Part shown: positions 16,836-25,928 of the stretch, piece by piece
Layout: the number at the start of each line of letters is the position of its first letter
How positions within the stretch are numbered: position 1 is the first letter of the stretch
NCBI RefSeq assembly: GCF_016862455.1
Contig: NZ_BOMZ01000115.1
Span: 1-64,000, forward strand
DNA length: 64,000 nt
Source: Actinoplanes utahensis
GTDB lineage: Bacteria > Actinomycetota > Actinomycetes > Mycobacteriales > Micromonosporaceae
Direction of reading: 5' to 3'
The notes under the pieces: model-generated
Seen by the model: only the letters and a program-made list of their open reading frames with translations
Told to the model about the DNA's origin: nothing
Database searches by the model: none
Program-made: the position numbers and the translations under genes

Positions 16836-17908
16836 TCCGTGGCTTGACTGCCCGCAGCCGGCTCACTTTGCTCTACACCGCGCTGGTGCTCGCCGCCGGG
16901 CTGATGCTGACCGTGCTGACCTACCTGCTGTTCTTTCGCAGTATGCGGCTGCTCATCGAGGACGCGGTAGCCCGGCTGCTGGCCCTGGCCGTGCCGGCGC
17001 TTCTGGTGATGGCCGTGGTGGCCGGGCTGATCGGCTGGCTGGTGGCAGGGAGGATCCTGCGTCCGATCCGGACGATCGCCGACACCGCGAACCGGCTCTC
17101 CACGGAGAACCTGTCCGAACGGGTTCCGGTCGGCCGGCCCGCCGACGAGCTCGCCGCGCTCGCCATCACCATCAACAGCATGCTGGACCGCATCCAGGAC
17201 GCCGTCGCGGAACGGGATCGGGTCCTCGGCAGCCAGCGCCTGTTCGTCGCCAACGCCGCACACGAGCTGCGCACCCCGCTCACCACCATGCGTACCGCCA
17301 TTGACGTCACCCTCGACGGCGAACCCGACCGGGCCGAGCTCGTCGCGATGGCCGGTGACATCGCCGCCGCCGTCGACACCAGCCGGCGCACCCTCGACGG
17401 TCTGCTGATCCTGGCCCGCAGCCACGCCGGTCCGCTGCGCCGGGAGCCGGTCGACCTGGCCACCGTCGCCGCCGCAGCGGTCGCCGCCTCCGCCGGCCGG
17501 GCCGCCGATGTGGCCGTCATCCTGGAGGCCGACCTGCGGCGGGCGCCGGCCTGCGGCGAGCCGGTGCTGCTGGAACGGATGGCGGGCAACCTCCTGGACA
17601 ACGCGTTGCGTTACAACCACGACGGCGGGCACGTCACGGTCACCTGCGGCATCGCCGAGGGGTACGCGTTCCTGCGGGTGGTCAACACGGGCCCACGGGT
17701 CACCCCGGAGGAACATCAACGGTTGTTCGAGCCGTTCGTCCGTGGCGCCGCCAACGGGACTCGCGGGGCCGGGCTCGGCCTGTCCATCGTCGGCGCCGTC
17801 GTCACCGCCCACGACGGCGAACTCTTCAGCGTCCCGCGGTCCGGCGGCGGCATGGACATCACGGTGACCCTGCCGCCGGCCCTCCCGGTTGCTGGTACCC
17901 CCGGGTGA
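16832..17908 (+). CDS. sensor histidine kinase with short extracellular loop
   Basis: A 358-residue membrane kinase. Two transmembrane helices (about 9-34 and 50-72) are separated by only about 15 residues, so there is no extracellular sensor domain. HAMP follows (RILRPIRTIADTANRLS), then HisKA with His144 in ANAAHELRTPL and a HATPase domain (N box NLLDNALRYNHDGG, G box GTRGAGLGLSIVG). It probably senses a membrane signal, or another protein, and phosphorylates the overlapping response regulator. Start: GTG overlapping the upstream stop. Confidence 0.92.
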   Translation: MIRGLTARSRLTLLYTALVLAAGLMLTVLTYLLFFRSMRLLIEDAVARLLALAVPALLVMAVVAGLIGWLVAGRILRPIRTIADTANRLSTENLSERVPVGRPADELAALAITINSMLDRIQDAVAERDRVLGSQRLFVANAAHELRTPLTTMRTAIDVTLDGEPDRAELVAMAGDIAAAVDTSRRTLDGLLILARSHAGPLRREPVDLATVAAAAVAASAGRAADVAVILEADLRRAPACGEPVLLERMAGNLLDNALRYNHDGGHVTVTCGIAEGYAFLRVVNTGPRVTPEEHQRLFEPFVRGAANGTRGAGLGLSIVGAVVTAHDGELFSVPRSGGGMDITVTLPPALPVAGTPG

Positions 17909-18075
17909 AACTCACGACCTGCCGTACGCCCTGAACGGCCCCGGCGCCGTTTCGCCGCCGCTGCACCGGTTCCGCCGCCTTGCCGTCAGAGGGGAACGCC
18001 GAGGCTCACGACTGTTCCGAGGGGGAGTACCGCGCGCCGTGCGGGGCGGGCCAGGCGCACGCTGTGGTGAGGCCC

Positions 18076-18109
18076 GCACCCGTGGCCGGACACGCCCGGC
18101 CACGGGTGC
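18076..18109. terminator. strong bidirectional terminator stem-loop
   Basis: A perfect 14-bp inverted repeat (GCACCCGTGGCCGG / CCGGCCACGGGTGC) with a six-base loop lies between the converging kinase gene and the secreted-protein operon ending at 18123. Confidence 0.85.
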
Positions 18110-18122
18110 GAGATGAGCCGGC

Positions 18123-19130
18123 TTACAGGTTGGCGGCGCCTGCGGCGTCGGCTTCCTGGACGGCTGCGGTGTGGCGTGCGTCGGCGCGATCGCGGGTCGT
18201 GTCCTCCCGGGCCGCGGCCGCGGCCCGGGACTGGCGTGCGGCGGCGCTGGTGGGAGCGCCGATCACGCCGCCGCGAATGCGGTTGTTGGAGGCGATGACG
18301 GCTGCGGGATCGTTGGTGTGGGCGGTCAACGCTCCGTGGATGATGTTGTCGTCGAGCGTCACTCCGCCGGTGGTGTCGGTGACGCTGACGTCGCCGCCGA
18401 AGTAGCTGCCGGAGGCGCAGCTGTCCAGGACGCCGTCCGGGCCGAGCTGCACGCCGCCGAGGTTGCCGGCGAAGGTGGACCTGCCGCGGACGGCGCTGCC
18501 GCAGACGACCGCGCCGGTGCCGGCGTTGAGCACCGACAGCGTGCCGTCGACGAACGAGTCGTGCAGGTCGGTGTAGTGGGTGCCGGAGCTGGTGAGGCTG
18601 CCGGTGACCTGGGTGCCGTCGCCGAGGCGTACCTCGCCGCCCTGGGCGTTGACGGTGCCGACGATCCGCGCGTTCTCGGTGAACAGGAAGCTGTCGACGG
18701 TGGCCGTGCCTTTCGGGCGTACGGTGACGGCCCCGCTGCCGCTGTCCTTGAGGTAGACGCCGTAGCCGCCGGCGGCCAGGACCACGGCGCCGCCGATGGT
18801 GGTGCCGCGGGCGTCGAGGTAGCCGTCGGCGGAGACCCGGACCGTGCCCTCGGCGCGGCCGCCGTCGATGACCAGGTTGGCGCCGGCGGCGACGGTGATG
18901 TTGCCGGTGACGACGGTGCCGGTCAGCGCGCACGACTCGCCGGCGGGGACGTACAGGTCGTTGGGGACGGTGACGGCGCCGCCGGTGCCGACGCAGTGTG
19001 TCACCAGGCCGGCGTGGGCGCCCGACGGCAGGGCGATCAGGGTTCCGGCGACGACGGCGGCGGTGAGGGTGGCGAGGGCGGTGGTACGTCGCATGGTGGC
19101 GCTCCCGGTGGCGAGGATGGTGGTGGTCAT
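18123..19130 (-). CDS. secreted repetitive (beta-helix-like) protein
   Basis: A 335-residue exported protein. The ATG at 19130 overlaps the preceding stop (ATGA) and yields a signal peptide ending near GAHA; an ATG at 19094 would also leave a complete signal. The mature part has short Gly/Thr/Val-rich repeats (GNITVAAGANLVIDGG, GTVRVSADGYLDARGTTIGG) typical of right-handed parallel beta-helix or polymer-forming proteins. The C-terminal 45 residues are an Ala/Arg-rich charged tail with no repeats. No catalytic residues can be named. Last gene of the multicopper oxidase operon. Confidence 0.7.
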   Translation of the reverse strand: MTTTILATGSATMRRTTALATLTAAVVAGTLIALPSGAHAGLVTHCVGTGGAVTVPNDLYVPAGESCALTGTVVTGNITVAAGANLVIDGGRAEGTVRVSADGYLDARGTTIGGAVVLAAGGYGVYLKDSGSGAVTVRPKGTATVDSFLFTENARIVGTVNAQGGEVRLGDGTQVTGSLTSSGTHYTDLHDSFVDGTLSVLNAGTGAVVCGSAVRGRSTFAGNLGGVQLGPDGVLDSCASGSYFGGDVSVTDTTGGVTLDDNIIHGALTAHTNDPAAVIASNNRIRGGVIGAPTSAAARQSRAAAAAREDTTRDRADARHTAAVQEADAAGAANL

Positions 19131-20650
19131 GCGCCGATGTCCGAGCGTGCGGCGGCGCGGACGATGGCGCCGGCCTGGCGGGCGGTGAGTCTGCCCGCGG
19201 TGACGAGGGCCGCGGTGACGGCTTCGGCGTGCCGGACGAAGGCGGCGTGGGTGGGGTATGCGGCGCGTTCGGCGATCAGGTCGTTGACGGTGCATCCGTT
19301 GCCGGTGTCGGCGCTCGGCACCCCGGTGTCGACTCCGGCGATGATCACGGTGGTCCGGGTGTCGGAGTCGGGGCAGGCGTCGCCGTCCTGCCCGGCGATG
19401 GTGAAGGTGACCTGCTGCTCGGCGGCGCTGTTGCCGGCCTTGTCGGTGGCCCGGTAGCCGACGGTGTGCGGGCCGGGGGTGCTCACCGCCACCGGCGTGG
19501 TGTATGCCGTCCAGCCGCCGGAGTCGAGCCGGTATTGCACGGTGTCGAGGCCGGAGCCGGTGTCGGTGGCGGTGACCGTGACGGTCGCCGTACCGAGGTA
19601 GTCGCCGTTGTCGTCCTTCTCGCCTGTCACGGCGGCGGTGACGGTCGGTGGCGTGGTGTCCTCGGCGGGCCGTTCGGCGACGGTGAAGTGGGTCATCTGC
19701 ACGGCCGACGTGTTGCCTGCCTTGTCGGTGGCCCGCGAGTGCAGCATGTGCATGCCGGCGGTGCCCACCACCAGCGGCGCCGTGTAGGCGGTCCAGGCGC
19801 CGCCGTCGAGCTGGTACTCGATCCGGTCGACGCCGGAGCCCGTGTCGGTGGCGGTGATCGTGGCGGTGGCCCGGCCGAGGTAGTCGCCGGTGGCGTTCCG
19901 TTCGCCGGTGAGGGCGGTGGTCACCGTCGGCGCGGTGGTGTCGCCGGGCGCGGCCACGACCCGGAACGACACCGAGCCGGTGGTGGAGACGTTGCCGGCG
20001 TTGTCGGTGGCCCGGAACTGGACCGCGTGGTCACCGAGCGCGCTGACCACGACCGGTGCCGTGTACGGCTGCCAGCTGGTGTCGTCGACCTGGTATTCGA
20101 CGGTCTTCACGCCGGACCCGCCGTCGGTGGCGGCCACGGTGACGGTCGCCGAGCCGGTGTAATCGCCTGCGGCGTCGCGGTCGCCGGTGACCGTGCCGGT
20201 CACGGCCGGCGCCGTGGTGTCCTCGCCGCCGCCTCCGCCGGTGACGGTGAGCTCGCCCACCATCGTGCTGTGCCCGGGGATGGTGCAGAAGTAGCGGTAC
20301 CGGCCGGGCGTCAGGGTGACGGTGGCGGTGTGCCTGCCGTTGTTCACGTCGAACGGGCCGGCCAGGATGTTGAGGGTGACGTCGTGGTTGTAACCCTCGG
20401 TGCTGGTGTCGAAGGTCAGCGTGTGCGGCATGCCGGTGGTGTTGCCGGTGGCCGCGCTGTTCTCGAACACGATGGTGGTCGCCCCGGCCACGGCGGTCGC
20501 CGGCGCGCTGCGATAGCGGGTGATGTCGTCGTCGGCGGTCCAGGTCAGGGTCTCGGCGGCGGCCGCCGCGGTCGGCACGGAGATCGTCAGCACCGCGAGG
20601 AGCAGGCCGATCAGGGCCGCGCCGGTGCGCAGGCGTAGGGACGTTCGCAA
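19127..20650 (-). CDS. secreted cupredoxin plus Ig-like repeat protein
   Basis: A 507-residue exported protein. After the signal peptide comes a plastocyanin-like domain (about 35-125) with the copper signature PHTLTF and YFCTIPGHSTM, giving the expected His, Cys, His and Met ligands. Three tandem Ig-like/OmpL47-type repeats follow, each with TATDxGSGVxxxEYQxD and RATDxAGNxS. The C-terminal module (about 425-507: TVIIAGVDTGVPSADTGNGC, LTARQAGAIVRAAARS) is shared with the upstream 1310-residue protein. The TTG at 20650 follows GAAAGG by nine bases. It may pass electrons between the oxidase and dehydrogenase neighbours; that is inference. Confidence 0.8.
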   Translation of the reverse strand: MRTSLRLRTGAALIGLLLAVLTISVPTAAAAAETLTWTADDDITRYRSAPATAVAGATTIVFENSAATGNTTGMPHTLTFDTSTEGYNHDVTLNILAGPFDVNNGRHTATVTLTPGRYRYFCTIPGHSTMVGELTVTGGGGGEDTTAPAVTGTVTGDRDAAGDYTGSATVTVAATDGGSGVKTVEYQVDDTSWQPYTAPVVVSALGDHAVQFRATDNAGNVSTTGSVSFRVVAAPGDTTAPTVTTALTGERNATGDYLGRATATITATDTGSGVDRIEYQLDGGAWTAYTAPLVVGTAGMHMLHSRATDKAGNTSAVQMTHFTVAERPAEDTTPPTVTAAVTGEKDDNGDYLGTATVTVTATDTGSGLDTVQYRLDSGGWTAYTTPVAVSTPGPHTVGYRATDKAGNSAAEQQVTFTIAGQDGDACPDSDTRTTVIIAGVDTGVPSADTGNGCTVNDLIAERAAYPTHAAFVRHAEAVTAALVTAGRLTARQAGAIVRAAARSDIGA

Positions 20651-20705
20651 GAGGTGACACCTTTCGGCGGTGGCGGGACCGGCCGGTGACCGGTCCCGCC
20701 GGGGC

Positions 20706-23700
20706 TCAGAGGTCGCGTACCCGGATGTTGCGGAACTCGACGAGATCGTTGTCGCCGTGGTTCTGCAGCCCGAGGTGCCCGCGCAGGTACTGCCGCAGGT
20801 CGGTGGACGGGTCGGAGGCCCGCGACGAGGTCTTGCCGGGCGTGTTGTCGAACTCGTTGATGACCACGCCGTCGCGGATGATCGTGTAGTGCTGCCCGAC
20901 GACGCGGATCTCGTAGTCGTTCCACACGTTCTTCGGCGTGGCCCGGGCTTCGGGCACGGCGACCGGGTCGAAGTTGTAGATCGAGCCGGTCTTCTGCGGC
21001 TCACCCGTCTCCCCGTCGTAGATCTGCACCTCGTGCCCGCAGTAGATGGCCACCCAGGCCGGCGAGGTGCGCGCCGAGCCGACGGTGCCGCAGCTGCCCG
21101 GCGGCCGCTGGTCGAGGGGGATCCGCGGATCCGGGAACCGGGTGAACACCCCACTGTTGCCGCGGCCCGTGCCGGGCGCGACGTCGCGGAACTGCAGCCG
21201 CAGCGAGAAGTCCGCGACCTCCCTGGTGTGCCAGAGCATGCCCAGGCCGCCGGAGGGGCGCAGTGATCCGTCCGGCTGGATGGCGAACGATCCGGTCGGC
21301 GCCTGGATCCAGTCCTTCAGGGACGCCGCGGTGCCGTCGAACAGCGGCTCGTACCCGGTGTGGCCGGGCCGCCCGACCGGTGAGGCCGCCGCCGCGCGGG
21401 TGAGCGTGCCGGCCTGCCGGGCGGTGAGGACACGCAGCTTACGGACCACCGCGTCGACGTGCCGGACGAAACCGTCGTGGTCGCTCCAGGTGCTCTCGTC
21501 GTCGATCAGGTCGTTGATCGTGCAGCCGCCGCCGATCGTCTTGTTCGGCACGCCGGTGTCGGTGTCGGCCAGGAACACCGTGGCCCGGCTGTCCGGTACG
21601 GCACATCCGGCCTCGACGGTGGTGGTGACGGTGGCCTTCTCGCCGTCGGCGTACGTCACGGTGTGCCGGACGGTGTAGGCGCCGGGTTCGGCGTACACGT
21701 GCCGCGGGTCGGCGAGCGTGGAGCCGGCGCCGTCGCCGAACTCCCACAGGTGGCCGACACCGCCGGAGCGGGAGCCGGTGAAGGCGTACGTCAGCGCCTT
21801 GTTCTGCACCGCGACCGCCGCCGCCTGCGGCGCCGGGGTCGGCGCTCCTCCGGTGTAGACCACGCGCAGCAGCTTCTGTGCCGGGTGCAGGCTGAAGAAG
21901 CCGCCGCCGTAGTCGAGCAGGTACAGCGCGCCGTCCGGGCCGAACTTGGCGTCCATCCAGCTCATCAGCCGGTTGTCGGCGTTGCCGCCGGGCAGGATGG
22001 CGCGCAGCGTCTCGCCGAACAGTGGCGGCTTCTGCTGCGGAACCCCGGCCGGGTCGACGGTGATCGCCACCCGGTTCGCGGCGTTCGACTGGTCGCCGAT
22101 GAACCACTTGTCGTCCCAGTACGCCGGCCACTTCACCGTGCTGGCCGGGTCGGCCAGGTCGTGGTGGTAGGTCGGGCCGGACATCACCGCCTGGCCGCCG
22201 CCGCGCAGGTACGGCTGGGTGTAGACGGCGTCGGCGGCGTTGTAGGTGGGGACGCCGCTGCCGTCGGCGCGGGGCGGGAAGACCGGGCCGCCACCGCCGG
22301 GCGCGTACCAGATCATGTTGTCGCGGGCCGGTGGGATGTCGGTCAGGCCGGTGTTGCGCGGCGAGGTGTTCTTCAGGTTGCCGCAGTCGTACCAGCCGGT
22401 GAGCTGGGTGGCATCGGTGCTGCTGCGGTCGCGGTACGGCTGCCGGTTGCCCATGCAGTACGGCCAGCCCTGGTTGCCGGCGGAGGTGATGATGGTGGCC
22501 GTCTCGTACTTGGCGGGGCCCAGCTCCGGGTTGGGGGCGGCGGCGTCGGGGCCGACCCAGCCGGCGGTCAGCCAGTTCGTCTCGGGGTCGATCTGCAGGC
22601 GGGCGATGTTGCGGACGCCCATCACGTAGATCTCCGGGCGGGCCTTGTCGGTGCCCGGCGGGAACAGGTTGCCCGGCGGGATGGTGTACGTGCCGTCCGG
22701 CTCCGGGTGAATCCGGATGATCTTGCCGGCCAGGTCGTCGGTGTTGCCGGAGGTACGCCGTGCGTCCTGGAAGGAGATCCCGGCGTACTCCTGGGTCCAG
22801 TTGTTGCCGGAGTAGCCCTGCGAGCCCTCGGACGAGTTGTTGTCGCCGGAGCCGATGTAGAGGTTGCCCTGCTTGTCGAAGGCCATGCCGCCGCCGGCGT
22901 GGCAGCAGCTGTGGATCTGCACCGGGAACTTCAGCAGGTCCTTGCGGGTGCCCTGGTCGACGGTCTGCGTCCGGTGGTCGTAGGTGAACCGGCTGACGGT
23001 CCGGTCACCGACCCGCTTGGCCCGGTCGATCGAGTCGTGCGGCATCCAGTAGACGTAGAGCCAGCCGTTCTCGGCGAACTTCGGGTCCGGCACGATGCCG
23101 AGCAGACCCTCCTCGTTCTTGACCAGCTCGGAGCCGCTGCCCCGGTTGCCCATCACCGGCAGTGTCGTCAGCAGCTTGACCCGCTTGGTGCGTGGATCCC
23201 AGGAGTGGATGGTGCCGCAGCCCAGGCCCACCTTCGGGTCGTCCCAGCTGACGACCGGCCCGCTCGGGCAGGCGGCCTTGCCGACGTAGAAGACGGTGCC
23301 GTCGCCGGCGATGGTCAGCCCGTGCGGCTCGCCGATCTGGTCCAGCTGCCCGGTCTGGTTCGCCGCGGTCAGCCGTTCGGTCCGGTAGTTGGCGGCGATG
23401 GTGGCCTGGCAGTCGCCGCGCACCAGGCCGGCGGTCCACTTCAGGGCGCCGGACAGGTGCTTGCGGAACGCGTCCTCGTCGTAGCTGCCGGCGGTGTGAC
23501 CCATGCCGGTGTAGAAGGACCGGCCGCCGTCGTAGTCGCGGCACCAGGACATCGGGTGGAACGCCCCGTTGGCGCCGGTGCCCGGGTCGTAGTGGCGTTC
23601 CTCGACCTGGGCCAGGGTGTGCACGGCGCCCAGGGGGTTCGGGTCCCAGTTGTACCAGCGGTCCGACCGGGTGATCGTGCGCGGGAGGCCGGCGGTGGCC

Positions 23701-24638
23701 GGGTGCCGGGTGTCCAGCACGTCGACCACGGCCCGGTTGACGCCCGGCGGCGGGGGAGCGACGGCGTCGGCGGTGAACAGCCGCAGGTCGGCGAGCTGGA
23801 TGAGCGGCTCCCCGGCATTGGCGGTGATCTCCAGCCGGAAGAAGCGGTGGTTCTGCGGCGCGGCCAGGTCGAACCGGCGCGTCTGGAAGCGGTCCGGGAA
23901 GCTCTGCCCGGTACGGCGGTCGACGTCGGTCCAGGTCTCGCCGTCGGCGGAAGCCTTGAGCGTCCAGTCCTTCGGGTCCCGGCCGGGGAAGTCGTTGGCG
24001 GAGGTCAGCGCGTACCCGGTGATGGGTTTGGTGGCGGCCAGCTCGTAGGTCACCCAGCCGGTCGTGGTGCGTACCAGCCACTTGGTGTTGTTGTCGCCGT
24101 CGGTGAGCTTCTCCTTGGTCTCGTTCGGCGCGTTCTCGCCGCTCGCGGTGACCTTGCCGACCGGCTCGGCGGCCGGGACGGCGCCGGCGGGGCGGGTGCC
24201 GATCAGTCCGGTGAACCAGGTCGAGTCCAGTTGCGCCTTCGCGGCGTCGGCGATGCCGACGAAACCTCCACCCCCTTTGATGTACGCCGTGAGCGCGCTC
24301 TCCTGGTCCCGGCTCAGCGTGGTGCCGGCCGCCGACAGGAACACCACGGCCTGGTGCTTCGCCAGCTCAGCCGTGGTGAACACGGCCGGGTCGGTGGATG
24401 TGGTGGCGGTGAGCCCCGCCGCGCCGGCGAGTGCTCCGATGGTGGTGGCGGCCTTGGCGACCGGGTCGTCCTGTGCCGCGGCGGCGCCGTGGAAGACCAG
24501 CACCGACTGTTGTGGCGCCGCCGTGCCGGTGGGTGGCTCCCGCAGGGTGGACGCGATGGCGGGTGACGCTCCGGTGAGGAGCATGAGGACGGCTGACGCG
24601 GTGGTGAGCGCCCGCCGGATCGGATCGGTCGTCGTCAT
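20706..24638 (-). CDS. secreted ThuA/discoidin/sugar dehydrogenase/DUF1080 protein, 1310 aa
   Basis: A very large exported protein. After the signal peptide lies a ThuA-like fold split in two (about 45-145 and 300-400) by an F5/8 type C carbohydrate-binding domain (about 150-285: ASGENAPNETKEKLTDGDNN). Next comes a glucose/sorbosone dehydrogenase propeller (about 415-930; SCCHAGGGMAFDKQGNLYIG), a PKD-like domain, the small TDTGVP module (about 1012-1085) and a C-terminal DUF1080 domain (3-keto-glycoside hydrolase/LamG-like; NSGVFTRFP, GHLGLQNHGD). Predicted to oxidise a sugar and cleave the 3-keto product outside the cell. The ATG at 24638 overlaps the oxidase stop. Confidence 0.85.
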   Translation of the reverse strand: MTTTDPIRRALTTASAVLMLLTGASPAIASTLREPPTGTAAPQQSVLVFHGAAAAQDDPVAKAATTIGALAGAAGLTATTSTDPAVFTTAELAKHQAVVFLSAAGTTLSRDQESALTAYIKGGGGFVGIADAAKAQLDSTWFTGLIGTRPAGAVPAAEPVGKVTASGENAPNETKEKLTDGDNNTKWLVRTTTGWVTYELAATKPITGYALTSANDFPGRDPKDWTLKASADGETWTDVDRRTGQSFPDRFQTRRFDLAAPQNHRFFRLEITANAGEPLIQLADLRLFTADAVAPPPPGVNRAVVDVLDTRHPATAGLPRTITRSDRWYNWDPNPLGAVHTLAQVEERHYDPGTGANGAFHPMSWCRDYDGGRSFYTGMGHTAGSYDEDAFRKHLSGALKWTAGLVRGDCQATIAANYRTERLTAANQTGQLDQIGEPHGLTIAGDGTVFYVGKAACPSGPVVSWDDPKVGLGCGTIHSWDPRTKRVKLLTTLPVMGNRGSGSELVKNEEGLLGIVPDPKFAENGWLYVYWMPHDSIDRAKRVGDRTVSRFTYDHRTQTVDQGTRKDLLKFPVQIHSCCHAGGGMAFDKQGNLYIGSGDNNSSEGSQGYSGNNWTQEYAGISFQDARRTSGNTDDLAGKIIRIHPEPDGTYTIPPGNLFPPGTDKARPEIYVMGVRNIARLQIDPETNWLTAGWVGPDAAAPNPELGPAKYETATIITSAGNQGWPYCMGNRQPYRDRSSTDATQLTGWYDCGNLKNTSPRNTGLTDIPPARDNMIWYAPGGGGPVFPPRADGSGVPTYNAADAVYTQPYLRGGGQAVMSGPTYHHDLADPASTVKWPAYWDDKWFIGDQSNAANRVAITVDPAGVPQQKPPLFGETLRAILPGGNADNRLMSWMDAKFGPDGALYLLDYGGGFFSLHPAQKLLRVVYTGGAPTPAPQAAAVAVQNKALTYAFTGSRSGGVGHLWEFGDGAGSTLADPRHVYAEPGAYTVRHTVTYADGEKATVTTTVEAGCAVPDSRATVFLADTDTGVPNKTIGGGCTINDLIDDESTWSDHDGFVRHVDAVVRKLRVLTARQAGTLTRAAAASPVGRPGHTGYEPLFDGTAASLKDWIQAPTGSFAIQPDGSLRPSGGLGMLWHTREVADFSLRLQFRDVAPGTGRGNSGVFTRFPDPRIPLDQRPPGSCGTVGSARTSPAWVAIYCGHEVQIYDGETGEPQKTGSIYNFDPVAVPEARATPKNVWNDYEIRVVGQHYTIIRDGVVINEFDNTPGKTSSRASDPSTDLRQYLRGHLGLQNHGDNDLVEFRNIRVRDL

Positions 24639-25666
24639 TGGCCGGCCCCTTGATGGTCGCCGTGGCTCTGCGATGTGGCCGGGGTGTGCGTGTGGCCCCG
24701 GAACCGGTGGATGGCCTCCTCGGCGCCGGGTGGCATGCTGCCGTCGGCGTTGCGTACCAGGAAGAGGCCGGACATGCCGCCGTCGGAGTGGTTCTGGACG
24801 TGGCAGTGGTACATCCACGCGCCCGGGCCGACGCCCTCCCCGGCCAGCACCTGGAACCCGAAGGAACTGCCGGGGTTGAGGTCCTTGTTGTCGATCGTCG
24901 GGCTGGGATCGCTGATGCTCTCCAGCATTCCGGTGCGGTTGTCCACCCAGCGGTGGGCGTGCAGATGAAAGGTGTGGAAGAGGTTGCCGTGGCCGATGGC
25001 GAGCCATTCCACCCGCTGGCCGAGATTCGCCTCGAACATCGGGGTGTTCGGCGCCATCCTGTTGTTGATCGTCATGTCGTGGAAGACCACGGTGAACTGC
25101 CTGTCCGGCAGGATGTCGCCGCGCCGCCGCACGATCAGCGCGCCGTACAGGCCCTTGGCGACCCCGCCGGTGCCGTGGTCGGTGCCCATCGCGTGGTCGT
25201 GATAGTGCCAGTAGCCGGCGCTGCCCGGCATGAACCGGCGGCCGGCTGCCGCGAACATCTCCCGCGAGCGCCACACGTAGGTGCGGGTCTCGCCGGGGGC
25301 GTTGAACGAGGCGTGCAGCGGGCTGCCGTCGGAGCCGGTGCTGTAGTCGACCCCGTGCGCGTGGATGGACAGGCGCTGGTTCGTGGTGTTGACCAGGGTG
25401 ATCTCGAGGGTGTCGCCTTCGTAGATCTCCAGCACCGGGCCGGGCACGGTGGCTTTCCCGCGCTCCAGTCCGTACCCGTAGAGGCCGCCGGGCAGCGCCT
25501 CGGCGTAGAGCGTCACCCGTCTGACGGTGCCGAGGGCGGCCCGGGCCGGCTCGCCGGGCAGGGCCGCCGCGCCGGCGATGGCGGGCACCGCGGCGCCCAT
25601 CGCCCCGGCGACGATGAGTGATCGCCGGGAGAACAGCGGTCTGGTGGGAGCGGTGGTTTCGTCCAT
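24635..25666 (-). CDS. two-domain multicopper oxidase (small laccase type)
   Basis: A 343-residue Tat-exported oxidase (FSRRSLIVAGAMGAAVPAIA). The four copper motifs are intact: HAHG (102-105), HYHDH (154-158), HTFHLHAH (231-238) and HCHVQNHSDGGM (287-298), giving type 1, 2 and 3 sites. Two cupredoxin domains place it with small laccase-like oxidases that work as trimers. The C-terminus is His-rich (HRFRGHTHTPATSQSHGDHQ), suggesting extra metal binding. The ATG at 25666 has GGAG seven bases upstream. First gene of a four-gene operon. The substrate is unknown; phenols, metals or the partner dehydrogenase are candidates. Confidence 0.9.
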   Translation of the reverse strand: MDETTAPTRPLFSRRSLIVAGAMGAAVPAIAGAAALPGEPARAALGTVRRVTLYAEALPGGLYGYGLERGKATVPGPVLEIYEGDTLEITLVNTTNQRLSIHAHGVDYSTGSDGSPLHASFNAPGETRTYVWRSREMFAAAGRRFMPGSAGYWHYHDHAMGTDHGTGGVAKGLYGALIVRRRGDILPDRQFTVVFHDMTINNRMAPNTPMFEANLGQRVEWLAIGHGNLFHTFHLHAHRWVDNRTGMLESISDPSPTIDNKDLNPGSSFGFQVLAGEGVGPGAWMYHCHVQNHSDGGMSGLFLVRNADGSMPPGAEEAIHRFRGHTHTPATSQSHGDHQGAGQ

Positions 25667-25860
25667 GCGTCTCCGTTCCTTCCGGTTCCAGGACACGACG
25701 AAGCCCCCGAGGAGCTCGGGAGAAGAAGGGGTGTCAGGACGCCGCGCATGTGGGGCGTTGTCGTGTCGCCGGTCCGGTGACCTCAGCTTTTACGTGTTGA
25801 CCTGAATCTATGGACGACATCGATGAAAGTAAAGACTTATATGGTTCATCTATTGTCGGT
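25667..25860 (-). promoter_or_regulatory. probable promoter region of the multicopper oxidase operon
   Basis: On the minus strand a TTTACT box and a TAGATT box are separated by 17 bases (about 25804-25832), upstream of the oxidase gene. The segment also contains GAAAGTAAAG, reminiscent of the AAAGT elements seen in the 28.9-kb divergent promoter. No experimental support. Confidence 0.4.
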
Positions 25861-25892
25861 AGAAACCGAAAGTAGACCTAAGAGTCGGGGCT

Positions 25893-25916
25893 GGCCGCCC
25901 GGAGCGCCGGGCGGCC
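25893..25916. terminator. terminator-like stem-loop after the PA14 gene
   Basis: A perfect 10-bp inverted repeat (GGCCGCCCGG / CCGGGCGGCC) with loop AGCG, 12 bases downstream of the stop of the 25929-28700 gene. Confidence 0.75.
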
Positions 25917-25928
25917 GGCCCCGGGTTC

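Noticed and set aside
21459..24566. 1035-residue open frame on the plus strand
   Set aside because: It is antisense to the ThuA/dehydrogenase gene; Gly/Val/Arg-rich composition without any domain. Long antisense frames are expected in very GC-rich DNA. The same applies to frames at 9430-11424, 25950-28676 and 43482-46430.
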